Of a stretch of DNA of 64,000 nucleotides, positions 12,886 to 26,015 are shown in pieces. The position numbers and the translations under genes are program-made. How positions within the stretch are numbered: the first letter of the stretch is position 1; every line of letters starts with the position of its first letter. The notes beneath the pieces were generated by a model. It was not told the origin of the DNA, ran no database searches, and was given only the letters and a program-made list of their open reading frames with translations. Origin of the DNA: Buxus sempervirens. Lineage: Eukaryota > Streptophyta > Magnoliopsida > Buxales > Buxaceae. The stretch is taken from positions 46,262,602-46,326,601 of the forward strand of contig OX387185.1 of assembly GCA_947561395.2 (NCBI GenBank), read 5' to 3'.

Positions 12886-15800
12886 ATGGGGGAAGATCAA
12901 GATCCACAGCACTTAAAGAGGATTGCGGCAGCATCGTACGACTACGAGAACGACCCACGATGGGCGGATTACTGGTCCAACATCCTCATCCCTCCCCACA
13001 TGGCGTCTCGTTCCGACGTGGTCGATCACTTCAAGCGCAAGTTCTACCAGCGTTACATTGTTAGTAAAGCCCACGCTTCTATTTCCTTTCCTTTCTTCTT
13101 CCACTTTGTTCCAAAGTTTTCATGGGATTGGAACTGATGGCTGTAAATCTTATCTGGGTTTTGGTTTTCTGCCTTTCTTTTAAGACTTTGGGATTGAGAA
13201 TTATTTGTAATGTTCGTTTCTAAGAGTGGAGCGTTGTTTATTTGGTTCTTATATCCTTTTTTTCTCAATGCTCTTGATACGTTATAAATGTTTGGTTTTA
13301 TTAATTTTCCTAGTCATTATTTCTGCAAGTCAACTGTGGATAATTGTTCTGTTGATGGAATTCACGTTTAGTGTCGTGGGATTTTAACCAAAGTTCAGAA
13401 CTATCATATGGGTATTAGGGATTTGAATGTTAGACTGTTCACGAGTTCCCTAATCCACTGCCCTGGATCCTCTTTCGTGTTGGTCCTTTATCGTTTCTCT
13501 TATTTCTTCCCATCCATCAAATTTCAGGTTCTATGTTTTTGTTTTTAATTTTCTTTTTTTACTACTTTGGTTCTCTTTTTTTCTTTTTCCCCAGAACACA
13601 CAATTCATATCTGGCTTAACCATGCAAAAATGAAGTTGTCTTGGGCTCTGGCTTTTGATTGTGGACCTTTAAAAGCATGACCTTTTTCAGCTCCAAGTTG
13701 AATCATACAGAAATTAAATAACTTTGTTATCCTTTCTAGTACGTTCAAAGTATTTGATCTCCAATTCTTGACAGATTATCGTTTTCTATTAACACTCAAG
13801 TGTTTGTTTTTGTGATTGTTTGCTGCAATCTCATTTCATGAAGTCCTAAATATGTTAATACAAACACTGGAAATGTTGGAAGACCATGCTATTTTGGTTT
13901 TTATCCATTACTTTCTTTAAGTGTAGGCATTTCCTTGCTATAGTATATGCCTTCTATTTTGGCCTTCCTAATCGTCCAGTTACTTCAATTTAGGCTAATG
14001 AGACAACTTGTGTTATGCTTCATGATTTGCCTCAAATGCTAGAGCCTTGGCTTTGATATCATTTTCTTTCAAAACCACACATCATTCTTGTCTATGTGCA
14101 AAACTGCAAATCAGTGGATGAAAATCATTAGTATAAAGAAAATGATGAAATGAAAACTTAAATTTTATGTGGAAGCAAGCAAGAAAGAGAGTACACCATG
14201 TGACTAATAGGGTATAGATCCTCCCCTAAGCGAATAATAGGAGCCGCAAATTTGTCAAGGCAAAGCTAATGGCTAAATTATGCACATGTTATCTGCTAAT
14301 ATCAGTTTTTCGTTGCACAAGCAGGATCCTGATCTTATAGTTGAGGCAAGGTCTTCAAACAGTACCTCTCAGTCAGCTAGACCGTCAGTTTCCTCTTCAT
14401 CGTCATCTACAGCAGAACAAGCACGACAACGGAGCTCAGGTAGAATAATTCTGTTGCAGTGGTATTGCTAGCTTCTACTTCAGATAATACAAGGAATACA
14501 GGAATAGCTGCATAAATTACATTAAGATTCACACAATGCCATTAATTCCATTTTGGTAGCATCTTTGCTTCATTATTCTTAACTTTATGGTGTAGGATCA
14601 AATACGAGAACATCAGCGGCAACATCAACAGATTCAACACCAGGCCCAAATCCAAGTTCTTTGCGCTGGAACAGACAAACCGTACAGTTTTCTGTCAATG
14701 CCTGGGTCTGTAAACAATGAATGCACATTAAAGCTTTAATTCCGTGATATTGTACATTTTAAATTGAAATTTAAGTAATATATGCCTGGCATGTTTTTGA
14801 TGTTGCATGCATGTTTGTGTAAAAGTTTATATGTAGGGGTTATCACAGAAGGCCATTGTTTCTGCAAATTCCTTTTCCGGTATTTTAGTGATAGTACTTA
14901 AGAATTATGTTGTTACTGGGATGTGAATATAGAAAAGTCATTGCACTATGCCATAGGACTAAAATTTAATGCAGGACAAAATATTCATCAACAATTAACC
15001 TTGTTGATAATTGTAAGCCAATTATAAGTTTATACACAATAATTCATTTTTTTTTTAAATTTATAACGTGATTCGATTCTGAGCTTTCCTATTTGTACCT
15101 TTAGTACCTTAGGTTGAATTAGAATGTCTCTTTGTAGATTAGAGGCACCATGAAATGGTGATGTAGATTAAGCAATAACAGCAGGTGCTTGAATTGAAGA
15201 ATGTCTCTTTGTAGATTAGAGGCACTGTGAACTGGTGATATAGATTTAGCAGTAACCTCAGGTTCTTGACACAAGTAATCATCAAAATGTCATGTCTCCT
15301 AATTTATATTAAAGATAAGTACTTTGGAGAGAAACTCAGTTTTCTGATTGTAATTTTAAATTTTATCGTGATTGGCAGCCTATTTTATTTCCTATTTATA
15401 TTAAAGATAAGTACTTTGGCTAATTAACTCAGCAACCCTCTCTACAGGAGACCTACCTACTTATTATGTTGCATCTCCCACACAACAAACACACAGCCAC
15501 ATCCACCACCCGGAACATCCCCCTCCCTCCCCCCAATACAACCCAAACACCTCACCCGCAACAAAAAAAGGGGAAAAACACCCAAAAACACACCTTGCCC
15601 TGCCCCAACCTTACATGGCTGCCTTTGTAGATTTCCCCTGACCACTATTTCCACACACCTTTCTCTCTATTCCCCAATCTCTCTTCAATACATAGGCACC
15701 CATCACCACCACCGCCTCCTCCTCTTCCATCACCAACTTCTCAATTGCTATTATCAAGTCTAATCGAGCTTATTCCACGCTTCTAACCAATCGTCTGTGA

Positions 15801-18800
15801 AAATCTCAGTTTTAGAGATTTTAAGAGGATGGCCAGTTACTGGCTTGTTGTACCCAGGGTCCAAGCATTACCGTGTGCGTCCATGCAGGAATAGGGGCCA
15901 TGAAGCTGAAATTTTTGGTCCATTGGAGGTAACCCAGCTCCTGCTCGATTTGGTGGCACTTTCAGGTATCAGAATCGCGCTACTACGTGTTTATTCTAGA
16001 CCGATAGGTGATGGGGATCCACACAGGTTGAGATGTTTATCACTTGTAGCAAGGTTGAGAGAAGTGTGAGTGCTTGAGGTGCCTAGTTTGGAGGTGGAAG
16101 GGGATTATTTATTCAATTATTTTGGGATGAACTCTTCTTATCATTGTTGTTGGAAATATTTGCTTTGTTCTTATATATCTTGTTTACTTGTCACCTGCTA
16201 AGGAGCCGGGTAGATATTTTGGTTTGAGGTGGGTTGGAGAAGATGTGATTTCAACAAAAGGGATCATAGGTGATGGTGTAAGAATCATTCTTCAGAATCC
16301 TCATATCATGTTACTTTTTATATCAAGGAAGCATATTAATTCATGAAGGCTTAGACATGACAATTTGCTTTATTTCCAGTCCAAAATTAAATTTGATTTG
16401 CTGATAGGGGAAGGAATACTCAAGGTATTTAAAATAAGTGACAAGAGAGCATAGATAAATATTTAACAAATGAATAGACAAGAATATGCTTGGAATTTGA
16501 TAATTTGTTTGCAAGCCATGACCCTGCAAATTTACTGAAGGGCATCATTGTTAATTCATTATGTTTTATTGACAGAAAGTAGTGGCAGATGACAGTTTAT
16601 GTTTTTTTTAGATACATTCTTGTTTTTATTGGAGTTGACCACTAGCATTTGTAGTGCATAAATTCTTTTTGATATTTTTCATAACTTAAAGCTCATCAAA
16701 CGGGGAAAAAAGATGTTGCATTTTAGGGGAAAAAGCGTTTGAATGAAGATTCTCTGAAGCTTTAGTTTATAATCCACAATAGAGACGCAGTGGATAGTTT
16801 GACAGGAGATTAACATTTGGACATCGTCAATGATGTGAAAGAGAATGTCATTTATCTGACTATGTTAGAAATGGAAGTTGCATTTTTTCATGAAGTCATT
16901 TTCCATCATGCTGTTGTGGAAATTATGGTCTATCCATTGTTAAATTTTCTCTTTTACATGGTTGTTCTTTCAGGTCTTTGTTGTGGCTGTGCTTGCAATT
17001 TTTCCACTTGTACCTAAAAATCTTTCAAATAGGGCATACCGATTGGCCTTCTTGGGAACGGCATGTTCCTCTCTCTACTCGTTGTACTCACTATATGGGG
17101 TAATATTTACTGTCAAGTTTTCTTGGGAAACACATGAAGTATAATGAAGCTTATTTGTTGTTAAGATTTTATTACTCTTTCATTAACCAGTTTCTTGTTT
17201 CAGAAACCTAGGGCATGGAATCTGCAAGCTATCCAAATATGGTTTCAATCAATAATTGCAACCAAGGATTTTATCCACTTCATGTATTGTCTTATGTTTG
17301 TCTCCTCTCACCTTCGCATCAAATGTGAGCATCACTTGCCCCTGATATGTGTTTAATTGAATATCATTTCTGTGGTTGAAAAGAATCTGCCTCTTTTCCG
17401 TCTTTCACTCAGTATTTGCTGATGTTTATGTCAGTTGCTTTAATACCCATTATTTGCCAATCTGTTGAACAAGTTGGAAAGTTCTTAAGGCGCAATTTTT
17501 CTCGATCCTCCTTGTACAGGTAAAGCACTGTTGGAAACTATTCTTCTCTTGTTGAATGAATTTTATTGTTTAATTCTGTTGTCTCCTGCTAATAAGAAGC
17601 AGACTTCCCTTATATTCATAAAATCCCATGAAGTTTGGGAGATATATTGGAAGTGCAACTTTTGTCCCTGTATGTGATCCTCATTGTAGCTATTTAGAAT
17701 ACTTAGAATTTAGGAACGACATATCACAGCCAGCCTGAGGATTCCAACGGTCATCTGTTGGTATAGGGAAAATTGACCAATTGAGTTAACCCATATATGC
17801 AATGAACATTAAATTATTTTTCACAATCCTGAATTCAAATGTACTTTTCTTATTTTCCTTAATATTTAGGAAATATTACTGGAATTGTAATACTTGTGTG
17901 AAGTCCCACTTGCAGTCAGTGGATCTTAAAAAAAAAAAAAAGATAAAAAGGAAAAATCATTAGAAGCAAAATTATCCAGATGAGGATGTGGGTGGATGTG
18001 ACAATTTGTTTCCCAAGAGAGATGGATTTTGAAATTGTTAGTTTACCCGATCTTTTGGTGAATTTCGTTTTTTATTTTAGTTTTGTTTTAGAAGCTGGGT
18101 TTACTGTTCAGATGCAGCAGAGTTAGTAACCTAGAAATGCATTTAGTATTTGGACATTTATTTGGTGAACTCATATAATATTCAGTTGACTCGGTCTACG
18201 CAAAGTTTCAGCCCCAATGCATTTTCCACTGACAAAATGGTTTCTTTAGTTTAACTGTTTCTTATGTAGAATTTAAAAAAATTACAAAAAATTGATGGCT
18301 GATGTTGCATGTGAAAAAATTCACTACACGTGTTAATAGCGATTATCTAGGCTGAAATGTTATTTACATGCCTAGCAAAAGTGACCCAGATCATGTAGGT
18401 AATCTGGGTTGGCCACATTATCTTTCCATCTGGCAGAAAAACCCATGCTCATATACCTTTTGATACAAATTAGCAGACTTTTCTTATTTGTTTTAATCAA
18501 AGCTGTATTGTTTAATTTATATTGCATGGATAACTGGATGAAACTTGTATAGTGGTCACATCTTTATGGTGACAGCCATCTCAATATAATATTGATAGAT
18601 ATTATCTGACAAATCAAATGTAGAAATTGTTGGGAGTAACTTATCATTGATTTTGGAATTTGATTCTCCATTTATGAAGATATATGTCATGGTTCCAGTC
18701 ATAAGGTAAATTTATATAGTAGTTTCTGGATGTTTTGTGCTTCTGAAATAATTTTAAGGTTTGATGTAGTAATGCTGATGTATCCGTATTAAGAAGGATT

Positions 18801-21800
18801 TATTTGTGCTAAGGCTGTAGATTTTTTTTTGGAGGACTCAATGCATTAATTTGTAGAGGATACATGAACCCATTTTTTTTTTTTTTTGAGGGCTAAAGTA
18901 GAGGGTGGCATGTGCAGTACTGAACGCGAGTAATTGAAAATTAACTTAAAATTAATAAAAGGGGTTTATTTGTGGTAAGTTGGTTTTTTACAAGAAAAGT
19001 TGTATTTGTTAAATCCCAAGCATCGAAAGAAGACGTTTCTTTGATAATTTTTTATTAAAATTAAAATTTTGATATATTAATATTTATAATTGATTGATCA
19101 AATGGTAGAAATCACATGAATTAGCCGTCTTATAACTTTTTATATTATTTTAGAAAATAAATAGGGACGGCAGGGTGGTTGGAAACTTGGAACAGGTTAC
19201 AAAGAGTCTCTATGTCTCCTGGGACTTGTATTGGAAATTTTCAGTGCTAATTGATACTGAAATGGTAGGAGTTTGAAGGAAACATTGCAAATTTACAACT
19301 TCATCAACTTCTAAAAATATGGAAAGACCATCCCCTGTATGCTATATTAAGGTATTGCAATGTTTTTTTGCAAAGAAAATTTTGTTTTTGGCACACTCTC
19401 CAAGTTGCCGTCTTGATTTATGTGTAGTATAGATTGTGATTTAAGAGTGAATTAGGAAGAAAACACAGAAAGTCCTCTGTGTAATCTATAAGATGTACAT
19501 TATTTTCCATCTGTTAGGGGAGGTGTCCATAATTAATGTCTTTGCTGTTAACTCAGGTCCGTAACCTCATCTATGATGTATGCTCTGTCCATCACGTAAA
19601 TAATGTCTTTGCATTTAACTCAGGTCCGTAAACCTCATCTATGATGTGTTCTCTGTAAAGACAATTCTCCTGAAATAGGTGTTGGCATGGTTTAAGTACC
19701 AGTCTTTGGGCATCAACTGGTAGTTAGATAGTAAGAATAACAGAGTTTGTGAAGATTTTCAGTAGTCAAAGGATACTTTCTGCCCATACTGATGCATCAC
19801 ATTGATAAGTATTGGTGATTCTATGAATATCAGTTAATACAATACAAATGTATGGAGGTATTAATCTGGTTTTACAAGTTCTTTTCTCAATGTCACGTTG
19901 CAGCCCCAAGTTTGAGCCCCTCGTACCCATCCATGTTTCTTCACATTCCCTATTCAAAATTATCGATTCAAAGTTTATACTGGGACCTAATCATATATTT
20001 TATATAAAGCTACCAAGATATTATATGTTTTGTGTAAAAAAAGGAATTTACTTACAGTATATTGTGAATTTGAGTCTTTCTGACTAGGTGCAATAAGGTT
20101 CTGAGTGGGTTTGGCATAGGCTAGAATCCTAATGACCGATTAGGCTTATCAAAATCCACCCTGTTACCATCCCTAAGGTAGTTGAATTAATTCTTGATGT
20201 AGGCGATTTTAGTTGAGATACATAAGCTTTATATGTGTAATTTATGAGTGTTCTACATAGAATTGTGTAAATTGTATATGTAAATGCTGCATATGTTATG
20301 TTTCTGTGCTTATGTACCAACTTTTTCTTGAAAATATCTCCTTCCGCCCCTTTTCTCTATTGATGTCCATAATTCTTGTGCCCACCAGGCATGAAGACAG
20401 TTTTTTTTATACAAACGGCAGAGTTGCTCATAATGCACCAGCCTTGATGCAGAAATTGATCAATGACAAATTTTTTTTCCTCTATTTATCTGAGCGTGTT
20501 GCTTAGATGAAATGCATGCATTATGACTACCCATCCTGCACCGCTGTCTGCTGCTGTTCACCTTCTGGTCAAAATCTGCAGTACTGTCTTCTGCCTGTCT
20601 TAGGTTGGCCTTAAGTTTATACCTGAAAGATTCAGCGCTATAAATGGGGAAGAGTGTTAGCAATATTTTGGAGGGATATTATACCATCTCAACTTGTCAT
20701 GTCTCAACAACTAGGCTCAGCTACTCATTTTGTTGCCGTACCAAGTTACTTGATTTGTTTTCTGGTTGTTTCAAATTACAAATGACAGAATTACAATCTC
20801 TTCCCTTTTTGTTTTTTCCCCTTCCCTGTCTGTTAGTCCACAGTAAGCTTCATTTTTAATTGATTCTTCACTTTCTTCTATTGAAATAAATTTCTTCATA
20901 TTTTGTGAGCAGGAAGTACTTGGAGGAGCCTTGTGTATGGATAGAGTCAAACACAACTACCCTCAGCATACTGACCTCACATGCAGAGATTGGACTGGGC
21001 TTCCTTTTAATTATATCTCTATTCTCGTCAGTTGCTAAACATTTATTTCTTCCTTGTTCCCACATGTTAAAGTTCCCTTTCTTGTTCTCTTAAACATGAC
21101 TCCGGATAAAATTTGTGGATGCAGGTGGCAACGCAACATTATACAAACGTTTATGTATTGGCAGGTTAGTTGCACATCACGATCTACTGATTTTCTGATA
21201 TCATATAACTATCTTCTAATGTGGGAGAGAGCAGTCATCAAATGGGGCCAATGCCAGCTCCATCATCTGAAGTCTGATATGTTACTGATGTGAAATGAGG
21301 GAGGGAGGGATGAAGTAAGAGAGCCAATAAACTTGACAGTGAGAATCCTAAAGCGTAGTTTATCAGTTTTAAGTTTTAACTTGTAGGATTTTTGATATAT
21401 AGTGATCAGAGGTAACCATCCCCACCGGAAGGGTCAGATGATTTCACTAGACATTTTCTCCAATCAAAATGATGATATAAACCAGGAAAATAATAGGTTA
21501 CCCTGAATTTTCTGCCTGCATCCTGTGTTGACACATCTAGGATGCATCATACTGAAATCTGGATGCCTTATTGTGGTGGTGTTTTTTTTTTGGTGGGGGT
21601 GGTGTGGGGGTGGGGTGTGGTCGGGGGCGCTTTTAGTTTAGAGATCTTGAACAGACTTGTTCTTCCAGTATCTGTAACATAGATTAGTTGTCTTTATCTG
21701 CAACATTCTGATGCTTTTGCTATCTTGTGTTTTTCCAGCTCTCTCCCTCTTCCCAATCTACACCTTTTTCAGTGCTTGTTTTATTATATTTAGAGTTTCA

Positions 21801-22002
21801 GAAAAGCAATCTAAATTTACTTTTTCATCACTTATTGGAACTGTGGCAGCTGCTAAAGCTCATGTACCATGCTCCTGTAACTGCGGGCTATCATCAAAGT
21901 GTGTGGACTAAGATTGGCCAAACTGTATATCCACTTGTCAACCGCTATGCTCCATTCTTGAATACTCCAATATCTGCTGCTCAAAGGTGGTGGTTCAGGT
22001 AG
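12886..22002 (+). CDS. TMEM33/Pom33-family multi-span ER membrane protein
   Basis: Predicted protein of 345 residues. Exons: 12886-13059, 14325-14439, 14596-14705, 16974-17099, 17204-17324, 17435-17519, 20913-21026, 21125-21164, 21850-22002; all introns are GT-AG and the spliced length is a multiple of three. A soluble N-terminus (ending in DHFKRKFYQRYI) and a Ser/Thr-rich linker (about residues 59-115) precede hydrophobic segments around FVVAVLAIFPLVP, SSLYSLYSLYG, FIHFMYCLMFVSS and LGFLLIISLF. The C-terminus ends RWWFR. The order of parts matches plant members of the TMEM33/Tts1/Pom33 family, which in yeast and animals shape ER tubules and help place nuclear pores. That role here is inference. 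The 3.4-kb intron 6 and 2.3-kb intron 3 contain local duplications but no gene. The ATG at 12886 is the first in-frame one. Confidence 0.85.
15121..15420 (+). repeat. Two nested local duplications in intron 3 of the TMEM33-like gene
   Basis: AGAATGTCTCTTTGTAGATT recurs at 15121 and 15198 (77-bp period), followed by similar flanking sequence. A second pair, TTATATTAAAGATAAGTACT, recurs at about 15303 and 15394. Both are imperfect short-range duplications and non-coding. Confidence 0.7.
15470..16080 (+). other. C-rich, strand-asymmetric intronic segment of unknown origin
   Basis: From about 15470 to 15720 the plus strand is strongly C/A-rich and poor in G (blocks such as CCCCCTCCCTCCCCCC). From about 15790 to 16080 it turns GC-balanced, with a 90-codon open frame. 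It differs from the AT-rich intron around it and may be the promoter or 5' part of an old inserted element. No protein family is recognised. Confidence 0.35.
19535..19656 (+). repeat. 67-bp tandem duplication in intron 6 of the TMEM33-like gene
   Basis: AATGTCTTTG...ACTCAGGTCCGTAA...CTCATCTATGATGT occurs at 19535 and again at 19602 with a few changes. Non-coding. Confidence 0.75.
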
Positions 22003-22294
22003 AAGGATGATCATCAGAGAGTCAGAAGGACAAAAAAACATTAACACGAGATTCACTTTATCAACTGAATCTCTTTATGAAAAGCCTTATTTCTAAAAGA
22101 ACTAAGAGGCCATCTTTAATTAAATAGATAGATGAACCTTTATTAAGAATCTTTTGTTTTGCTTTTCAACTTTTCCCAGTCATCCTCCCACCAAGTGTAC
22201 TTATTAAAGCTGTGCTTGATTGATTTAGTACTGTGGATATAGTCAAGTGCATCTATGTATTATCCCCAGTGTCTTTATCTCACCTAGAGTAGCG

Positions 22295-22624
22295 ATGGCA
22301 GCTACACCATTGCCTGATCAGCAAGAACAGCAACCTGTAGTGTATCCAGAAGAAGCTGCATCAGGTACTGCTTGGCGAAATTCTGGATCCATAGGCCCTT
22401 TTTTGGCAGTAATCTCTGTTCTGGCGGTTCTAGCTGTACTTTCATGTGGTTTTGGTCATCTCTTGGTGAGGAAAATGGTAGATCCATTGGCAAATATTAG
22501 GCGAGGGAACTGTCTGGGGTGGTCTAAGTGGAGACGTCGACAGAGCATAACTGATGTGGAAGGAGGTGTGAAGGTTGCTAAAGAAGAAGGTAATCTTGGA
22601 GCTGAAGACAGTAACTCTCTGTAG
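22295..22624 (+). CDS. Small plant-type single-span membrane protein (unknown function)
   Basis: An intronless frame of 109 residues starting at the ATG at 22295. The N-terminus is acidic and Pro/Gln-rich (PLPDQQEQQPVV). One strong hydrophobic segment, FLAVISVLAVLAVLSCGFG (about residues 38-56), is followed by a basic, Trp-containing tail (CLGWSKWRRRQ) and an acidic Ser-rich end. I recall similar short proteins with a GSIGPF-AVISVL core being annotated only as hypothetical in many plants, so it is probably a real conserved gene; no function is known to me. It starts only 292 bp after the stop of the TMEM33-like gene, on the same strand. It may have its own short promoter, or be a downstream cistron on a read-through transcript. 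CCCCAG just upstream could be an acceptor for a 5' UTR intron. Confidence 0.7.
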   Translation: MAATPLPDQQEQQPVVYPEEAASGTAWRNSGSIGPFLAVISVLAVLAVLSCGFGHLLVRKMVDPLANIRRGNCLGWSKWRRRQSITDVEGGVKVAKEEGNLGAEDSNSL

Positions 22625-22978
22625 CCATCTCCAGCTTGATGGTAAGGTTTGTTTCATGCAGGTGAAGCCAGATGACATAACTTTGTTGTTAAGGATTCTG
22701 ATTGTAGCTTAATGGTTAGCATTTCAGTTGGATTTGAGTGTTTTCTTTAAACTTTGACGAATTTTGTGAAGAACTCAGTTGAAGCACTTTCTGATTGTTA
22801 CATAATTGGCGGCCAAGCTGATGTGTGGTTGACTGTTTTAGGAGATTGGGTTAGGTTTGTTTTGATATGTAGTTGAATTTTATGATTGAAGTACGCGATA
22901 GGATTATTTAGGCTTGATTTGCTACCTGTGCCAAGTAAATCATCCGAATTAATCAGGGTTCTCAATCTCAACCGGTAT

Positions 22979-24474
22979 TAGAGCTGTAAATTTGGCCCGG
23001 ACCGCCCGAAGCCCGTCCAACCCAGCCCGATTTAAGAAATAAGTTTGGGTTTGGGTTTGGGCCGGGCTCAATCTTGAGCCTGAAGTTGAGTTTGGGCTGG
23101 GCTAGCTCACAAGGTACAACCCGAAAAAACCCGAATAACCAAAAATATATATACCACTAAAAACCCTTCCTGCAAACCTCCATACGATTGTCTCCTGCAA
23201 ACCTAAAAGTTTCTCGTCTTCTCCCATATCTCTACCACAGAAGTTGGAATTACTCGCCCCTCTCACTAACTCACTGTCCCTCTCTTCTATTATCAATACC
23301 TCACATCTCAAAAACAACCTAGCTAGAGAAACCCCTAACAAATGAGCTCGATTGGCAATAGCTAGCAATATAGTTGCCGTTGGCGTTGCCATCAATACAG
23401 TGGGATACAGTTCCAGCAGCAAGGGATTTGCGATACATTTCTATCGCTCACAAGTCACAAGGGATTTGAGATTACTATTTTTGTCAAATCAGGCATTTCT
23501 CTTTAAATCGGGCATCTCATCTTTAAATTTTGTTCATTGCTTTAAGGTACAGTTTAATTCCTCTCTTTTCTAGTACTCGATCTAGATAAGATCCATTAAT
23601 GTGTGCTTGGGAGGGTTTGTTTCTCTTCCTCGGCTATGCACCATATAATCTAAAACTATATACCTACCTTTGACTACAAAGTTAGTTCAGATATTTCAAT
23701 CTCCATTGCTGGATGCAAAATTTCATTAAAATTTGATTTCCGATAAGGTAGTAAAACATAAAATCTTGTTACTTTAGTAGTATTTTATTTTATGTTATTT
23801 TTAACATCAATATATATCCCCTAAAATCTTGATTTATTGTTCTTGTTTGGTCATATGCAAATGAGTTATGTGTTTCTTATGTAATTTCGTGGTTCTAATA
23901 TTTGAAACGTAGATTCTAATTCAGCCAAAAAAAAAAAAATGTAGATTCTAAAGTAATTGGAAGAGATAGTAAACATGAATATTAAGTCTACTTAAAATTA
24001 CAAAAGTTGATTGATTTTGTAAAAAGTGTTATTTTTAGATTAAGGTTTGAATACTTAAACAATGTGAAAATGTAATGAAACTAATTCTGGAATTTCAAAT
24101 AGAGTAGGTCCTGTATGCAACATTGCACTTTTTGTGAAACAATGATTGAGTGGGAAATGTAGGGATGCGTTGCTAATCAAGTAATCATTTTCTATTTATT
24201 GTTTCTTTGAGAGTAGAGGATGCCTTGTTAGGATTAATTCTGCTACTGTATTTCTTAAGTCTTATATATGTGAATGTATCATTGTATCAAGTAGAAAAAA
24301 ACATTTGAGCTGGCCCGAACCCAACCCGAACTCAAGAAATAATTTTAGGGTTGGGTTTGGGCTCAAAGAGTTTGGGTTAGGGCGGGCCGACGAGAGTTTG
24401 GGTTCACCAATTTTAGTTAGGGTTGAGCCCGAACTCATTGAAACCCAGCCCAACCTGCTCTACTTACAGCTCTA
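22979..24474. mobile_element. Non-autonomous hAT-like element with GGGCCCG-word ends
   Basis: A 1496-bp insertion with 11-bp perfect terminal inverted repeats TAGAGCTGTAA / TTACAGCTCTA. It is flanked by ACCGGTAT (22971-22978) and GCCGGTAT (24475-24482), an 8-bp target duplication with one mismatch. TAG-type ends and 8-bp duplications are typical of hAT elements. About 130-170 bp inside each end consist of degenerate GCCCGAACCC/GGGTTTGGGC words in both orientations. The AT-rich middle has no transposase, so it would depend on another copy for movement. Confidence 0.8.
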
Positions 24475-24482
24475 GCCGGTAT

Positions 24483-26015
24483 CCCTCAATCCAGAAAATC
24501 TGGCTATGCTCAAACCATTTCCTTGACGAACTACTAAAGAGAAACATAAATAGTAAATATAAATAATGTAGACAGTGGTTGGTTTATAAATTTGGGAAAG
24601 CAATTATCTAGGTTGCTGTATCAACTTGTGAGGGTCTCAACTTGTGAGGGTCTTGATTAAATTACGAGATTGATGCAAGTGTATTTGATTTTGAAGATCA
24701 TGAGAATCCACGATGGTAGGTCATATTGAAGGATCAAATGTGTAATTTATCATTTTGTGCAACTGATTTTAGCCATTATATATTAATTATATAATTTATT
24801 ATTTGTATGGCTGCGACTGACGTATCCTATTTGAAAAATCAATTTTCTTTTATTTTCTTGACGCTAAAAATCTCTTGAATTACTGTAATAATCACAACAC
24901 AAATTACATGGTGCCATGAAGATATGCCTAGAATAAAAAACTTTTACTCCAATCATCGTGGAAGCGCATTCAAAAACTGGCCTAATTGAAACAAAGGGGT
25001 GGTCCCATCTTTTCTAGGTTCATCGATATTGAATCAATCGAACGCACTTCTAAGATTTGTTCCGGGTTTTGGATGACGACCCTGAGTTATATCATCAGAT
25101 CTTCGAAGATGAACTTGTTCCCTTGCAATAGTCTAGAATTCTTGACGGTATCGAGCTGGAACAACCTGTTCTTCCTGAATACATGGACAACTATGTGGAC
25201 CGATGGACTTGCTAGCCTTGATCGTTACAAAGGACAATGTGTGAATTTTCAAGTTCAACCAACCCATTTTCAGTAAGTGAATGAATAAGAATCTCGTTAA
25301 CCATTCTACTCCCCCTTGAGAATTCAGAATATTTTCGAGGAAACCAATTTAGCAAATTTGGCTGACAGTTTAGCAAATTTTGCTTTGGATCATTTTTCTT
25401 GTACATGGGGTTAACCCCCTAAACTTTCGTCGTCCTGCCTTACAGCAGACTTATGCGGTCGATGTTCCATTGGTTTTGTTCGTAAGTAATATATTTATAT
25501 TCTTGTTTACCAATAAATAAATAAATAAATAAGGTGATATCGACTTAACTTAGCTGATATCGGGCTTTGGGCTTGATTTTGAATGTGAGGCCCGAATATC
25601 GGTCCGGGCCGGGAAGCCCTATAGATCTTATGCATAAGCCCGGCCTGTATAAATGTTAGCCAACATCTTCTGCACTATTCCCGTACATTTATCCGTGCAC
25701 TCTCAGAGGGACCTGGAGCGGGTGCATCAAACTGTAAAATTGGTTAAAAATGGGCAATAATACCGTACTCACTTCTCAGGTTCCTAGAACTTTCAGTAGC
25801 CCAACAAAAAAATTCGAAACTGTCTTGTGCCACATGCTACGCCCACATAAAATTCACCGACGCGCTTTCTTCTCTTCGACCATTTCCATAAAAATTAAAG
25901 AACCAGCACCATCCGCTGCACATCTGTGACCATCCCAATTTGAATTTCACAAACCCTACTTCCTCCATAACCAAAATAAATCCTTTGTGCTTCTTCTCCT
26001 CCTCCTCCTGCTTCA
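24483..26015. other. Intergenic spacer before the calmodulin-like gene
   Basis: Mostly AT-rich. It contains an orphan coding-like stretch (about 25070-25215, see findings), an AATA microsatellite at 25512-25532, and a short GC-rich remnant at about 25550-25640 with GGGCTTGGGC/GGCCGGG words like those of the hAT ends at 22979-24474. A pyrimidine-rich leader (TTCTTCTCCTCCTCCTCC) immediately precedes the ATG at 26016. Confidence 0.5.
25512..25532 (+). repeat. (AATA)n microsatellite
   Basis: About five AATA units form a simple sequence repeat in the intergenic spacer. Confidence 0.85.
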
